Source: Actinomyces graevenitzii C83
GTDB lineage: Bacteria; Actinomycetota; Actinomycetes; Actinomycetales; Actinomycetaceae
DNA length: 64,000 nucleotides
Assembly (NCBI RefSeq): GCF_000239695.1
Contig: NZ_JH470338.1
Coordinates: forward strand, 1,065,545 to 1,129,544
Reading direction: 5' to 3'
The notes below the pieces were generated by a model. It did no database searches. It saw nothing but the letters and a program-made list of their open reading frames with translations, and was not told the DNA's origin. Shown here one piece after another: positions 1 to 8,789 of the stretch (the stretch's first letter is position 1; each line of letters opens with the position of its first letter). The translations under genes and the position numbers were made by a program.

Positions 1-312
1 TGAATCCCAAAACTCCCAGTTCCTAGCCCGGCGTGAACGCAGCATCAGCAGCTCCACCTGGGCCTGATCATGCACCCAAGGCAAGGGCTGGCGTATCTCT
101 AGGGCCATGCGCCGGTGCAGCATCCCCTCCCAAGTGGGGCCAATGCCGCTGCGCACCAGCGGCCAGCCCACATTGGCGGCCACAACCAGCTCAGCTGCAC
201 GCACCGCAGCAGCATAAGGCTTGTGGGGCAGGATGAAGTTAATCAGGTTGGCTAGGGTCGTCGTCTTCGACTCAAGCCGCTCTAGCGAAACTATTTGGGC
301 TGGTGCGGACAT
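1..312 (-). CDS. Hypothetical protein, 5' part only
   Basis: An open frame of 104 codons begins with ATG at 312 and leaves the window at base 1 without a stop, so only the N-terminus (MSAPAQIVSLERLES...) is visible. The visible part is mostly helical and rich in Ala, Leu and Arg. It has no signal peptide or membrane segment and no motif that I recognise. It lies downstream of rpmG on the same strand, separated from it by a hairpin terminator, so it is probably transcribed separately. The remainder of the gene would be needed to name it. Confidence 0.55.
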   Translation of the reverse strand, partial: MSAPAQIVSLERLESKTTTLANLINFILPHKPYAAAVRAAELVVAANVGWPLVRSGIGPTWEGMLHRRMALEIRQPLPWVHDQAQVELLMLRSRRARNWEFWDS

Positions 313-322
313 AAACCAATAC

Positions 323-362
323 TATAAAAACAAAACGCCCCACGCTGCTAAAAGCGTGGGGC
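323..362 (-). terminator. Rho-independent terminator after rpmG
   Basis: A perfect 10-bp inverted repeat (337-346 with 353-362, arm GCCCCACGCT) has a 6-nt loop. Read on the minus strand it is followed by a T-rich run (GTTTTGTTTTTAT), which fits termination of leftward transcription from rpmG and perhaps the tRNA genes. Confidence 0.85.
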
Positions 363-391
363 AAAGCTGAGAAACTCTCAGACTATCTGTT

Positions 392-562
392 TCAGCGAGT
401 CTCGCGGTGCTCGGTGTGCTTACCGCAGCGGGCGCAGAACTTCTTCAGGGACAGACGGTCCGGGGTGTTACGACGGTTCTTCTTGGTGATGTAGTTGCGC
501 TCCTTGCACTCCGAGCAAGCCAGAGTGATCTTGGGGCGAACGTCGGCGGACTTGCTAGCCAC
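392..562 (-). CDS. rpmG: 50S ribosomal protein L33
   Basis: Encodes a 56-residue basic protein of normal L33 length. Two Cys pairs (CSEC and CARC) match the zinc-ribbon form of L33, which binds the large ribosomal subunit near the E site. It begins with GTG at 562, preceded by an AGGAG ribosome-binding site about 7 bases upstream, and ends in RETR-stop. It lies directly downstream of a co-directional tRNA-Met gene, a common actinobacterial arrangement. The Cys-containing form suggests a zinc-replete paralogue; whether the genome also has a Cys-free copy cannot be seen here. Confidence 0.96.
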   Translation of the reverse strand: MASKSADVRPKITLACSECKERNYITKKNRRNTPDRLSLKKFCARCGKHTEHRETR

Positions 563-623
563 GTTGTACTCCTCTTGTTTGATCCTCGAGCAGCCCTTGA
601 GTGGCGCTGCAACGAACCTTGCG

Positions 624-697
624 TAGCGGGGGAGGGACTCGAACCCTCGACCTCACGATTATGAGTCGTGCGCTCTAACCAGCTGAGCTACCTCGCC
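624..697 (-). tRNA. tRNA-Met (CAT), elongator type
   Basis: The minus strand folds as a 74-nt tRNA beginning GGCGAGGTAGCTCAG, with anticodon loop CTCATAA (anticodon CAT), T-loop TTCGAGT and discriminator A. The acceptor stem has one A-C mismatch and one G-U pair. CCA is not encoded. The first acceptor pair is G-U, not the unpaired C-A of initiator tRNA, and the anticodon stem lacks the three G-C pairs of initiators, so this is the elongator form. Confidence 0.93.
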
Positions 698-735
698 AGG
701 AACACTAAAGGCGGCCGGTGGGCCGCCATAGCGAG

Positions 736-808
736 AGCCCCGAAAGGGAATCGAACCCTTGACCTTCTCCTTACCATGGAGACGCTCTGCCTACTGAGCT
801 ATCGGGGC
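736..808 (-). tRNA. tRNA-Thr (GGT)
   Basis: A 73-nt cloverleaf on the minus strand runs from GCCCCGATAGCTCAG to TCGGGGC plus discriminator T. The anticodon loop ATGGTAA gives anticodon GGT. The acceptor stem is fully paired and the T-loop is TTCGATT. It lies in a same-strand cluster with tRNA-Tyr upstream and tRNA-Met downstream. Confidence 0.95.
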
Positions 809-918
809 AACGACCGAAATCTTATAAGGAACTTTTTTGCTTTCGCAAGTCCGTTCCGTGTGATCTCAATCACTACAGCGTTCTTTCGAACTTGGCTTGA
901 CACCGAAGTGCCTTACCG

Positions 919-1000
919 TGGCAGGTGAGGGATTCGAACCCCCGAAGCATACTGCGACTGATTTACAGTCAGTTCCCTTTGGCCGCTCGGGAAACCTGCC
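919..1000 (-). tRNA. tRNA-Tyr (GTA)
   Basis: An 82-nt tRNA on the minus strand starts GGCAGGTTTCCCGAG. The anticodon loop CTGTAAA gives GTA, and the long variable arm (CAGTATGCTTCG region) is typical of class II bacterial tRNA-Tyr. T-loop TTCGAAT, discriminator A. Confidence 0.95.
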
Positions 1001-1109
1001 AATTGCATTCCGCCGGGCAAGCATGCCTGCCGTTTGGGTGCCGTGAAAGATTAGCAAGATTGCACCCCCAAATGCCAACTTATCTTAGTGGGAGCCTGGT
1101 CACACTGGC

Positions 1110-1115
1110 TATAAT
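1110..1115 (+). promoter_or_regulatory. Candidate -10 element for yajQ
   Basis: A perfect TATAAT lies about 75 bases upstream of the yajQ start. No good -35 box sits 16-18 bases upstream of it, so the call rests on the -10 match and position alone. Confidence 0.4.
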
Positions 1116-1188
1116 GGCTGTAATCATGCGGCTAAACCCGCTTTCACATAGACTTATATGCCCAGCTCAAACCTAAGAAAGGCACACC

Positions 1189-1686
1189 ATGGCAGCAGAT
1201 TCCTCGTTCGACGTCGTCTCCAAATATGACCGCCAGGAGGTTGACAACGCCGTCAACCAAGCCAGCAAAGAGATCAGCCAGCGCTATGACTTCCGTGGGG
1301 TTGACGCCTCCATCGAGCTAGCCGGCGAGACCATCACCGTCACCGCCAACTCTGCCGAGCGCGTGCTGGCCGCCCTAGATGTACTTGAATCCAAGCTGTT
1401 CAGGCGCGGGGTTTCACTAAAGGTCCTGGACCTGGGTGACAAGGAGCCCAAGGCCTCAGGCAAGCTCTACAAGCTGGTTTGCCCACTGCGTGAGGGCCTG
1501 AGCCAGGAAAACGCCAAGAAGATCACTAAGGCCATCCGCGAGTCCTTCCCCAAGGGCGTCAAGGCCCTGATCCAGGGCGATGAGGTGCGCGTGTCCTCCA
1601 AGTCCCGCGATGACCTACAGGCGGTAATCGCCATGCTTAAGGAACTGGACATCGACGCCGCCCTACAGTTCACCAACTACCGCTAA
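1189..1686 (+). CDS. yajQ: YajQ family nucleotide-binding protein
   Basis: A 165-residue protein of full family length, starting [21 protein letters not shown], a near-consensus start for the YajQ/UPF0234 family. It has the conserved core [11 protein letters not shown] and ends QFTNYR, as expected. Family members fold as two ferredoxin-like halves; some bind cyclic di-GMP and act in virulence gene control, but the role in actinobacteria is not settled. The gene stands alone, divergent from the tRNA cluster, with an AAAGG stretch upstream of ATG as ribosome-binding site. Confidence 0.93.
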   Translation: MAADSSFDVVSKYDRQEVDNAVNQASKEISQRYDFRGVDASIELAGETITVTANSAERVLAALDVLESKLFRRGVSLKVLDLGDKEPKASGKLYKLVCPLREGLSQENAKKITKAIRESFPKGVKALIQGDEVRVSSKSRDDLQAVIAMLKELDIDAALQFTNYR

Positions 1687-1845
1687 GTCCCAGCGCTAAG
1701 GCCCTAACGTTAGGGGCGACGGCGACGGCGACGGCGCGGCCATGGTCGTAAGGGTACGCAGTAAGGCCCAGCGCTAAGGCCCCGGCGTGGTTGCACCGGC
1801 AGCCGGCGCACCATAGTCGTAAGGACCATAAGGACCCACGCAGTA

Positions 1846-1881
1846 AGGCCCTGGCACTCTCTTAAGGAGAAGCCAGGGCCT
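1846..1881. terminator. Hairpin between convergent yajQ and htpX
   Basis: A 10-bp perfect inverted repeat (AGGCCCTGGC, 1846-1855, with 1872-1881) has a 16-nt loop and is followed on the plus strand by ACTTTTGGG. It sits between two convergent genes and may serve both directions. The rest of 1687-1916 is filled by short GAC/GGC and TAAGGCC-type repeats and has no gene that I can support. Confidence 0.6.
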
Positions 1882-1916
1882 ACTTTTGGGCTGTTTACGC
1901 GGCCCAAGCACAAACG

Positions 1917-2789
1917 TCAGTAACCGGCCATGTGCTCTAGGCGCGCAATGCGCTTATCCATGGGCGGGTGGGTGCTCATAGCCTGCCCCAGGTTCCCAAA
2001 GGGGTTAGCGATCATCATGGCCGACAGGTTCTCCACCTGCGGCTCACGCGGCATGGGGTAGTTGGGCACGCCGCCCGAAAGCTTCTTAAGCGCGCTAGCC
2101 AAAGCCAGCGGGTCACCGGTGAGTGAGGCGCCGTCCTCGTCGGCGTCGTACTCACGTGTACGCGAAACCGCCAAGCGCACTAAACCAGCTGCCAGCGGCG
2201 CCAAAATAGCCATTACCAAGCCCATTGCGGCCGCCCCATTGTCGCGCTCATTACGGTTGCGCGAGCTAGTGCCAAAGTACATGAACATGGTGCCCACCGA
2301 GGAAATAATCCCCGCCATACCGGCGGCAATTGAGCCGGTGAGAATGTCACGGTTGTACACGTGGCTGAGCTCATGCCCCAGTACTCCACGCAGCTCACGG
2401 CGGTCAAGCAGGTTCAAAATACCCTCAGTGCAGCACACCGCCGCGTGCTGGGGGTTGCGCCCGGTAGCAAAAGCGTTAGGGCTCATGGTGGGGGCAATGT
2501 AGATGCGCGGCATGGGCTGGCCTGCAATTGAGGACAGCTCCTGCACAATCTCATACAGCTCCGGGGCCTGCTGGGGCGTCACCTCGTAGGCATCCATAGA
2601 GCGGATGGCCAGCTTGTCGCTGTTCCAGTAGCTGTAGGCAGTCTGGCCCACGGCGATCAGCGCGAACAGCGGCATAAAGATGAAATATCCCGATGCTCGC
2701 GCCAATACGTAACCGAAGGCGATCAAAATCGCCCACATCAGGCACAGCAGCCAAAAAGTTTTAATGCCGTTGTGATAGTGACGCTTCAT
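1917..2789 (-). CDS. htpX: Zinc metalloprotease HtpX (peptidase M48B)
   Basis: A 290-residue membrane protease, the normal HtpX length. Two N-terminal membrane helices (about 12-50) precede the zinc motif HELSH (residues 139-143) followed by VYNRD, and TREYDADEDGA carries the third zinc ligand Glu. A further hydrophobic pair lies around 150-200. HtpX acts in the membrane with FtsH to remove misfolded membrane proteins. The ATG at 2789 gives MKRHYHNGIKTFWLL, the usual start. It is transcribed toward yajQ and lies just downstream of ispH on the same strand. Confidence 0.95.
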   Translation of the reverse strand: MKRHYHNGIKTFWLLCLMWAILIAFGYVLARASGYFIFMPLFALIAVGQTAYSYWNSDKLAIRSMDAYEVTPQQAPELYEIVQELSSIAGQPMPRIYIAPTMSPNAFATGRNPQHAAVCCTEGILNLLDRRELRGVLGHELSHVYNRDILTGSIAAGMAGIISSVGTMFMYFGTSSRNRNERDNGAAAMGLVMAILAPLAAGLVRLAVSRTREYDADEDGASLTGDPLALASALKKLSGGVPNYPMPREPQVENLSAMMIANPFGNLGQAMSTHPPMDKRIARLEHMAGY

Positions 2790-2828
2790 GAAGGTAAGTC
2801 TAGGGGTTTAAGGGCCCCTAAAGTTACG

Positions 2829-3857
2829 CTAACAGGTGTGGTCAGGGGCCGGTTCGCGGCGGGCGTGAAGGGGGCGCGGCTCACCCTCGCCGTCAGCCTC
2901 AGCAGCTTTTAGATCCGCACGCAGGTTCTTGGGCAGCGAGAAAGCAATGTTCTCTGTGGCCGTGCGTAACTCTTCGACGTCGGTGAAGCCGTATTCTGCT
3001 AGCTTTTGCACCACTTCGCGCACCAAAATTTCGGGCACGGACGCCCCTGAGGTTAGCCCCACGCTCTGGGCCTGCTCTAGCCAGCTGGGATCGATTTCGC
3101 TGGCGTAATCCACCCGGTAGGCGGCCTTAGCGCCGGCTTCTAGGGCCACTTCCTTTAGGCGCACCGAGTTGGAGGAGTTACCTGAACCCACCACAATCAC
3201 CACGTCAGCGCGCGGAGCCATCTGCTTGACGGCGGCCTGGCGGTTTTGGGTGGCGTAGCAAATGTCGTCGCTGGGCGGGTCAATCATGGCCGGGAAACGT
3301 TCACGCAGGCGGCGCACGGTTTCCATGGTTTCATCGACGCTTAGGGTGGTTTGCGAAATCCACACTACCTTTTCAGGGTTACGCACCTGCACCTGGTCTA
3401 CTTCTTCAGGGCCGTTAACTACCTGAATGTGCTCGGGGGCCTCACCTTGGGTGCCTTCAACTTCTTCGTGTCCGCTGTGGCCCACCAAGATGATGTCGTA
3501 GTCGCCCTTGGCGAAACGCACCGCCTGCTTGTGCACTTTGGTTACCAGCGGGCAGGTGGCGTCAATGGTGGCCAGGTGGCGGGCGGCGGCCTGCTCATGC
3601 ACTGCCGGGGACACACCGTGGGCTGAGAACACTACGCGAGCGCCCGGGGGCACCTCATCAGTTTCGTTGACAAAAATGGCTCCGCGACGACTGAGCGCCT
3701 CCACCACGTACTTGTTGTGCACAATCTCTTTGCGCACGTATATGGGGGCTCCGTAGTGGGCTAGGGCTTTCTCGACGGCGTCCACGGCGCGGTCAACGCC
3801 AGCGCAGTATCCGCGTGGGGCTGCCAGCAGAAGTTTTTTGGGCGAGGCTGTGGTCAT
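2829..3857 (-). CDS. ispH: 4-hydroxy-3-methylbut-2-enyl diphosphate reductase
   Basis: The last enzyme of the MEP isoprenoid pathway, an Fe-S protein making IPP and DMAPP. From the ATG at 3857 ([20 protein letters not shown]) the protein has 342 residues, the usual length. The three cluster cysteines lie in [23 protein letters not shown] and [10 protein letters not shown]; the [10 protein letters not shown] motif and SGASVPE are also present. The frame is open 64 codons further upstream, but that extension is not IspH-like and crosses the xseA promoter region, so I chose 3857. It is divergent from xseA, and the C-terminal 30 residues are a charged tail. Confidence 0.95.
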   Translation of the reverse strand: MTTASPKKLLLAAPRGYCAGVDRAVDAVEKALAHYGAPIYVRKEIVHNKYVVEALSRRGAIFVNETDEVPPGARVVFSAHGVSPAVHEQAAARHLATIDATCPLVTKVHKQAVRFAKGDYDIILVGHSGHEEVEGTQGEAPEHIQVVNGPEEVDQVQVRNPEKVVWISQTTLSVDETMETVRRLRERFPAMIDPPSDDICYATQNRQAAVKQMAPRADVVIVVGSGNSSNSVRLKEVALEAGAKAAYRVDYASEIDPSWLEQAQSVGLTSGASVPEILVREVVQKLAEYGFTDVEELRTATENIAFSLPKNLRADLKAAEADGEGEPRPLHARREPAPDHTC

Positions 3858-3900
3858 AGGTACAGGGTACCTGGCCTGTATTCGTGGCACAGTGGTAGCC

Positions 3901-5262
3901 GTGACAAGTAGTAACCCGCCCCACGCCGTCGGCGTAAATTCGGGCGCCCCCAACGCAACTAGCCCGGCCATAGCTAACCAGGCCGTAACTAGCCAGGCCT
4001 CCCCCAATGGCGGCGGACGCCAACTGGCCGCCCTGGCCCGCGACACCACTGCCGAAAACCCTTGGCCGCTGCGGTTGCTGGCGCAAAAAGTGGAGTCCTA
4101 CATGTCCAAGATGACGCCGGTGTGGGTCAGCGGCCAGGTGGTGCAGTTCAACCCGCGTCGGGGTGCCTCTATGGCGTTTATGACCTTGCGCGACAGTGAA
4201 ACTGAGGCCTCCATGACGGTAGCTACCTACGCCAAGGTGCTGGCCGCCATGGATTCGCCGTTGGAGGAAGGCAGCCAGGTGGTGCTGCACGCTAAACCCA
4301 CCTACTGGCTCAAGCGCGGCTCCTTCCAGCTGGTGGCTGACCAGATCAGGCCGGTTGGTTTAGGTCAGTTACTAGCCCAAATTGAGCGCCTGCGCCGCGC
4401 CTTGGCTGCTGAGGGTCTATTTGACCCCTCCCGTAAGCGTCCGCTGCCCTTCTTGCCGCGTGTGGTGGGGCTGGTTTGTGGGCGGCAAGCTAAAGCTAAG
4501 GACGACGTCATTAACAACGCCCGCCTGCGTTGGCCCGCCACCCGCTTTGAGATCCGTGAGGTGGCTGTGCAGGGGGCCTACGCCGTCGCAGAAGTGTCCC
4601 GAGCCATTGCTGAGCTGGACCAAATCGAGCAAGTAGATGTGATTGTTGTGGCCCGAGGCGGCGGGGCGGTCGAGGACCTGCTGCCTTTTAGCGATGAGGC
4701 CCTGGTGCGCGCCGCTGCCGCCTGCCACACCCCGCTAGTCAGCGCTATTGGTCACGAAACCGACTGCCCGCTGCTGGATCTAGTGGCTGATTTTCGCGCT
4801 TCCACCCCCACCGACGCCGCCCGGCGGATCGTGCCCGACCTGCTTGAGGAGCTAGCCAGCCTGGAGACCACCGTGGCTGCGGCGCGCACCGCCTGGCAAG
4901 CCCGCCTGGAGCGTGAGCAGCAGGGCCTAGAGCAGCTGCGTTCACGCCCGGTGCTGAGCCAGCCCGACGCCGTCATTAATTTGCGTCAAGCAGAAGACCG
5001 CGAACTGACCCAGCGTATGCGCCGGGCGGTAGACCACCAACTGGCCCTTAGCCAAGCCCAGCTACACACTGATCTAGCTAAACTGCGCGCGCTTAGCCCC
5101 CAGTCAGTGCTTGACCGTGGATACGCGGTTTTACGCCAATCTAATGGCGATGTGGTCACTGAAGTAGACCAGCTCAAACGCGGCACCCTGCTGGAAGCCA
5201 TCGTGGCTCACGGCTCGCTAATCGCACAGGTGATGGGAACTAACCCCAAGCGGCTCGACTAG
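3901..5262 (+). CDS. xseA: Exodeoxyribonuclease VII large subunit
   Basis: An OB-fold domain ([29 protein letters not shown]) is followed by the XseA catalytic core with [54 protein letters not shown] and the Ala/Glu-rich helical C-terminus ending in DRGYAVLR. The holoenzyme degrades single-stranded DNA with the small subunit XseB. The GTG at 3901 gives 453 residues; the same frame is open to 3838, but that would overlap ispH. The small subunit follows 54 bases downstream. Confidence 0.95.
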   Translation: MTSSNPPHAVGVNSGAPNATSPAIANQAVTSQASPNGGGRQLAALARDTTAENPWPLRLLAQKVESYMSKMTPVWVSGQVVQFNPRRGASMAFMTLRDSETEASMTVATYAKVLAAMDSPLEEGSQVVLHAKPTYWLKRGSFQLVADQIRPVGLGQLLAQIERLRRALAAEGLFDPSRKRPLPFLPRVVGLVCGRQAKAKDDVINNARLRWPATRFEIREVAVQGAYAVAEVSRAIAELDQIEQVDVIVVARGGGAVEDLLPFSDEALVRAAAACHTPLVSAIGHETDCPLLDLVADFRASTPTDAARRIVPDLLEELASLETTVAAARTAWQARLEREQQGLEQLRSRPVLSQPDAVINLRQAEDRELTQRMRRAVDHQLALSQAQLHTDLAKLRALSPQSVLDRGYAVLRQSNGDVVTEVDQLKRGTLLEAIVAHGSLIAQVMGTNPKRLD

Positions 5263-5316
5263 CCCAAAATGAGACCAGACCCACCCAAAAGCGCAACTTC
5301 ATGACACAATCAGACT

Positions 5317-5544
5317 ATGACCACACCCACATCTGCCCAACCGACCGAAGTTGACCAGCTCAGTTATGAGCAAGCCCGCGCTGAGTTAGCTCAGGTAGTA
5401 CGCCAACTTGAGGCCGGCGACGCCCCTCTGGAGCAATCTTTGGCCATGTGGGAACGTGGTGAGGCTCTGGCCACGCACTGCCAAAACTGGTTAGACCAGG
5501 CCCGAGCCCGCCTAGAAGCAGCCACCCAAAGCGATCAGAGCTGA
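5317..5544 (+). CDS. xseB: Exodeoxyribonuclease VII small subunit
   Basis: A 75-residue XseB of normal size. The core LSYEQARAELAQVVRQLEAGD and PLEQSLAMWERGEAL are the family signature, forming the helical hairpin that binds XseA in a multi-subunit complex. It lies 54 bases after xseA on the same strand and is presumably co-transcribed with it. Confidence 0.95.
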   Translation: MTTPTSAQPTEVDQLSYEQARAELAQVVRQLEAGDAPLEQSLAMWERGEALATHCQNWLDQARARLEAATQSDQS

Positions 5545-5580
5545 TTTCAAGCACTGCAGCCACAAATTGAAGGAACCCTA

Positions 5581-6729
5581 ATGAGCGAACCGCGCGTATT
5601 AGTCATTGGTGAGGCCCTTGTCGACGTCGTCGTCGGCTTGGACGCTACCACTAAGGAAATCCCGGGTGGGTCCCCGGCGAACGTGGCCCTAGGGCTAGCA
5701 CGCCTAGGCCGCCAAGCCGAGCTGGTGTGCTGGATCGGCAAGGACGAACGCGGCGAGCTAGTCCGCAAGCACCTTGAATCTAACGGTGTTGCCCTAGTTG
5801 AGGGCTCTGACGGGGCTGAGGCCACCTCCACCGCTGTTGCCGTTATTGGCGAAGACGGCGCCGCCACCTACCGCTTTGACCTGGACTGGAACCCGCCCAC
5901 GCCGGCGCCTTCTAAGAACATCCCGCTAGCGGTACACACCGGTTCTATCGGCGCCATTATGGAGCCGGGGCGCCTAACCGTGCAGGCCGTTCTGGCAGCT
6001 TACCGCCAGACCTCCACCATCACTTACGACCCCAATGTACGCCCCCAGCTGATGGGCACCCCCGGTGACGCCCGCCCGCTGGTAGAGCGTCTAATCGCCG
6101 CCTCAGACGTAGTTAAGTGCTCCGACGAAGACCTGGAGTGGCTAACTAGCGGCGCTGACCAGGAAGAAACCCTGCGTTCCTGGCTGGAGCTAGGCCCGGC
6201 CATTGCGGTGGTTACCCGTGGCCCCGAGGGCGCCCTAGCAGTAACCTCCTCAGGCCTGCGCCTGGAAGTACCCTCCCAGCCGGCTATAGTAGCAGACACG
6301 GTAGGTGCCGGCGACTCCTTCATGGGCGGCATCATCGACGGGCTGTGGACTGAAGGCCTGCTGGGCGCCGAAAACCGCGAGGCGCTACACAACATCAGCG
6401 AAGAAGCCCTGCGCCGCGTAATCGCCCACGCCATTGCAATTGCCGCCATCACCGTTTCGCGCCCGGGCGCTAACCCGCCTACCCGCGCTGAGCTAGAGGT
6501 CATTGCTAGGGCGTGCGCTTTGATCGAAGCACAACCCGCCTACCGCGCTGAGCTAGAGGCCGCCGCTGCCGCAGTGCAGGAAGAGGAAGTTGTCACTCAC
6601 GAAGAGGCAGTTACCTCAGACGCGCCTAAGAGCGCAGCTGAAGAAACCGCACCTAAGAACGCAGTCGCCCCCGCCGCGCCCGAAGGCGCAGCTGAAGAGA
6701 CTAAGCACGAGTGCTGCGGAAACTGCTAA
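5581..6729 (+). CDS. PfkB family carbohydrate kinase with Cys-rich tail
   Basis: The first 310 residues are a ribokinase/fructokinase-type kinase: VIGEALVDVV at the start, GGSPANVALGLARLG for sugar binding, the anion-hole and catalytic-base motif DTVGAGDSFMGG, and an Asn-containing C-terminal helix. Fructokinase is the likeliest activity, but the substrate cannot be fixed from sequence. An extra tail of about 70 residues follows, rich in Ala and Glu with repeated (P)(K/E)xAAEE units, ending HECCGNC. Three Cys and a His in seven residues suggest metal binding or a redox tag; family members normally lack this. It follows xseB by 36 bases with AAGGAACC as ribosome-binding site. Confidence 0.85.
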   Translation: MSEPRVLVIGEALVDVVVGLDATTKEIPGGSPANVALGLARLGRQAELVCWIGKDERGELVRKHLESNGVALVEGSDGAEATSTAVAVIGEDGAATYRFDLDWNPPTPAPSKNIPLAVHTGSIGAIMEPGRLTVQAVLAAYRQTSTITYDPNVRPQLMGTPGDARPLVERLIAASDVVKCSDEDLEWLTSGADQEETLRSWLELGPAIAVVTRGPEGALAVTSSGLRLEVPSQPAIVADTVGAGDSFMGGIIDGLWTEGLLGAENREALHNISEEALRRVIAHAIAIAAITVSRPGANPPTRAELEVIARACALIEAQPAYRAELEAAAAAVQEEEVVTHEEAVTSDAPKSAAEETAPKNAVAPAAPEGAAEETKHECCGNC

Positions 6730-6775
6730 GTTTCAGGCATAAACGCGATTAGGGACGTTTAGGGACCTAATCGGA

Positions 6776-7045
6776 TTGGGGGTGGCCCACCAGCCACCCC
6801 CGCCTTATGCCCCTGGCCTGCTAAAGGCCCTGGAACTACCCACAAATTTAAGGCCAAAATTGTTTGCCCAAATCGTAATGACGCTGCTGGCCCTAGTTGA
6901 CTGCGCGGCAGTGGTCTATGTCTTGTTTGCCGGTAAGCGCAGTTTTTATGACCGCATGATTTACACGCTGATCATCTTTATAGTTCCCTTTGCGGGCGCA
7001 GCTTTTGCCGCCTATAAGCACTATTACTGGCTTAAAGAGCACTAA
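6776..7045 (+). CDS. Small two-helix membrane protein, unknown
   Basis: An 89-residue protein with a Pro-rich N-terminus, two membrane helices (about 30-52 and 62-80) and a basic Lys/Tyr C-terminus (AYKHYYWLKEH). The hydrophobic layout recalls the PLD-nuclease N-terminal type of small membrane proteins, but I see no firm family motif. The start is uncertain: TTG at 6776 or GTG at 6782. It follows the sugar kinase by 46 bases. Confidence 0.6.
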   Translation: MGVAHQPPPPYAPGLLKALELPTNLRPKLFAQIVMTLLALVDCAAVVYVLFAGKRSFYDRMIYTLIIFIVPFAGAAFAAYKHYYWLKEH

Positions 7046-7124
7046 AACTGGCTCCTGCCAGGCCCTCTAGCTACCCGGCCGGGACAGCTTTAAGCGCACC
7101 AGCTACCCGGCCATGTAAGGCGAG

Positions 7125-7886
7125 CTACTTACCCATGCGGCGCTCGCGGTGGGCATAGTCGCGTAGCGCGCGCAGGAAATCGATGTGCCTAAAGGCCGGC
7201 CAGTTAACCTCGCAGAAGTAGTATTCCGAGTGTACTGACTGCCACAGCAGGAAGCCCGAAAGGCGCTGCTCACCCGAGGTGCGGATAAGCAGATCCGGGT
7301 CGGGCTGGCCCTTGGTGTACAGGTGCTCAGCAATGTCGCGCACAGACAGACTGCGGGCCACTTCTTCTAGGGTGCGCCCCTGGGCGGCAGCCTCAGCTAA
7401 AGCGTCACGCACCGCCTGGGCAATTTCTTCACGCCCGCCGTAGCCCACGGCCACATTAACCTCCATGCCTTCAAAGGCACTGGTGGACTCTACTGCCGCC
7501 AGTAGCCGCTGGGCCACCGGTTGGGGTAGTAATTCCACGCTGCCCACAATGCGCAGTCGCCAACGCCTGGCACTGGCCAGGTTTTCGACGGCGCTAGCAA
7601 TAATGTCCAGCAGCGGCGCTAGTTCCTGCGGGTCACGCGAGAGGTTATCGGTACTAAGCAGCCAGAGGGTAACAATTTCAACCCCGGCATTTTCGGCCCA
7701 ACCTAAAAATTCAGCGATTTTATCTGCCCCGCGCCGGTGTCCGTGGGCGGCGCCTACCCCTAGGGATTTAGCCCAGCGGCGGTTGCCGTCGAGGATCACA
7801 CCTACGTGTGCGGGAACTTTAGAGCGGTCAAGCTGCGCCAACAACCGGCGTTCGTAAACGTCATAGAGCAGGTTGTCGCCAGCCAT
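7125..7886 (-). CDS. uppS: Isoprenyl diphosphate synthase (cis-prenyltransferase)
   Basis: Makes the long-chain polyprenyl diphosphate used as lipid carrier for cell-wall synthesis. Key motifs: HVGVILDGNRRWAKS with the catalytic Asp, HRRGADKIAEFLGW, TLWLLSTDNLSR, VGYGGREEIAQA, DLLIRTSGEQRLSGFLLWQS and the C-terminal YFCEVNWPAF. I chose ATG at 7886 (MAGDNLLYDVYERR, 253 residues) because AAGGAGCTGAAA precedes it at good spacing; the frame is open 16 codons further. In Actinobacteria this type often makes decaprenyl diphosphate. It is divergent from the hemolysin III gene. Confidence 0.94.
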   Translation of the reverse strand: MAGDNLLYDVYERRLLAQLDRSKVPAHVGVILDGNRRWAKSLGVGAAHGHRRGADKIAEFLGWAENAGVEIVTLWLLSTDNLSRDPQELAPLLDIIASAVENLASARRWRLRIVGSVELLPQPVAQRLLAAVESTSAFEGMEVNVAVGYGGREEIAQAVRDALAEAAAQGRTLEEVARSLSVRDIAEHLYTKGQPDPDLLIRTSGEQRLSGFLLWQSVHSEYYFCEVNWPAFRHIDFLRALRDYAHRERRMGK

Positions 7887-7940
7887 TTTCAGCTCCTTGC
7901 ATACAGGTACAGGCCGATCTGCTTTTACGGCCATGCTATA

Positions 7941-8020
7941 TACGGTAGCGCCTAATCACGCCTTGTGGTGTTCGCTTTATCAAATAGCTACCTACGCGAG
8001 CGTAACTTACGGTAGCGTAG
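7941..8020. promoter_or_regulatory. Three copies of a TACGnnAGCG motif between divergent genes
   Basis: TACGGTAGCG (7941-7950), TACGCGAGCGTA (7993-8004) and TACGGTAGCGTAG (8008-8020) lie in the divergent region between uppS and the hemolysin III gene. The last two are 15 bases apart. The pattern suggests operator half-sites for an unseen regulator, possibly one sensing membrane lipids given the PAQR gene it faces. No bound factor can be named. Confidence 0.4.
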
Positions 8021-8053
8021 CTTTTGTTCCTAACAAGCTACTGGGAGGTTCAT

Positions 8054-8755
8054 ATGGCAGTCGCCAAAGCACTCTCGCTTTCTAGTGACTCACTCGCCTC
8101 GGCCGGTGAGGCCCTTAAATTAATCAAACCCAAGCTGCGCGGCTGGATTCACGCCATTACTGCGCCGCTGGCTTTGGCTGCCTGCATTGTGCTGACGGTT
8201 TTAGCCCCCACGACCACTTTAAAAATCGGCAGCGGAGTGTATTTGGCCTGTTCGCTGCTGCTTTTTGCCAACTCTGGGGTGTACCACATCTCTAACGGGC
8301 ATTTCCCGGCTAAGGTTTCCCAGCTGCTGCGCCGCATTGACCACGCCAATATTTACCTACTAATTGCCGGCACCTACACTCCCCTGGCTTTGGCGTTAAT
8401 GACCCCGGATCACCAGCGCCTAGTGCTGGGCATTATCTGGACGGGGGCCGTGATTGGCATGGTGGCTAACGTGTGTTGGATTACCGCGCCGCGTTGGCTG
8501 TTCACGATTTTGTATGTGGTGCTGGGCTGGGTGGCTGTGTGGTTCATTCCTGAGCTTTACCGCGCCGGCGGGGCGGCGATTGTCATTTTGATTGCATCTG
8601 GCGGCGTAATTTATACGCTTGGCGCAGTGGTTTATGCGCTTAAAAAACCCGATCCTTTGCCGCGCTGGTTTGGGTTTCACGAGATTTTCCACGCCTGCAC
8701 TGTGGCCGCCTGGGTGTGTCAGTGTATCGCCTGCTATATGGCTGTATTGGGCTAA
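8054..8755 (+). CDS. trhA: Hemolysin III family (PAQR-type) membrane protein
   Basis: A 233-residue seven-helix membrane protein. The PAQR metal-site motifs are present: ANSGVYHIS, RRIDHANIYLLIAGTYTPL and the C-terminal FHEIFHACTVAA. Bacterial members have been linked to membrane lipid and energy homeostasis; the name hemolysin III comes from a Bacillus homologue and need not imply toxin activity. ATG at 8054 is preceded by CTGGGAGGTTCAT, a strong ribosome-binding site. The N-terminal 30 residues before the first helix are hydrophilic and contain a Ser-rich stretch. Confidence 0.88.
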   Translation: MAVAKALSLSSDSLASAGEALKLIKPKLRGWIHAITAPLALAACIVLTVLAPTTTLKIGSGVYLACSLLLFANSGVYHISNGHFPAKVSQLLRRIDHANIYLLIAGTYTPLALALMTPDHQRLVLGIIWTGAVIGMVANVCWITAPRWLFTILYVVLGWVAVWFIPELYRAGGAAIVILIASGGVIYTLGAVVYALKKPDPLPRWFGFHEIFHACTVAAWVCQCIACYMAVLG

Positions 8756-8789
8756 ACTGGGCTTTTAAGGTGGCAAGTTAGGAGAAAAC

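Noticed and set aside
1716-1740. GACGGC trinucleotide-like repeat as a microsatellite element
   Set aside because: Only about four units; too short to call more than local low complexity.
3838-3900. Upstream extension of xseA overlapping ispH
   Set aside because: The extension is not XseA-like, and ispH has a clear start at 3857 on the opposite strand.
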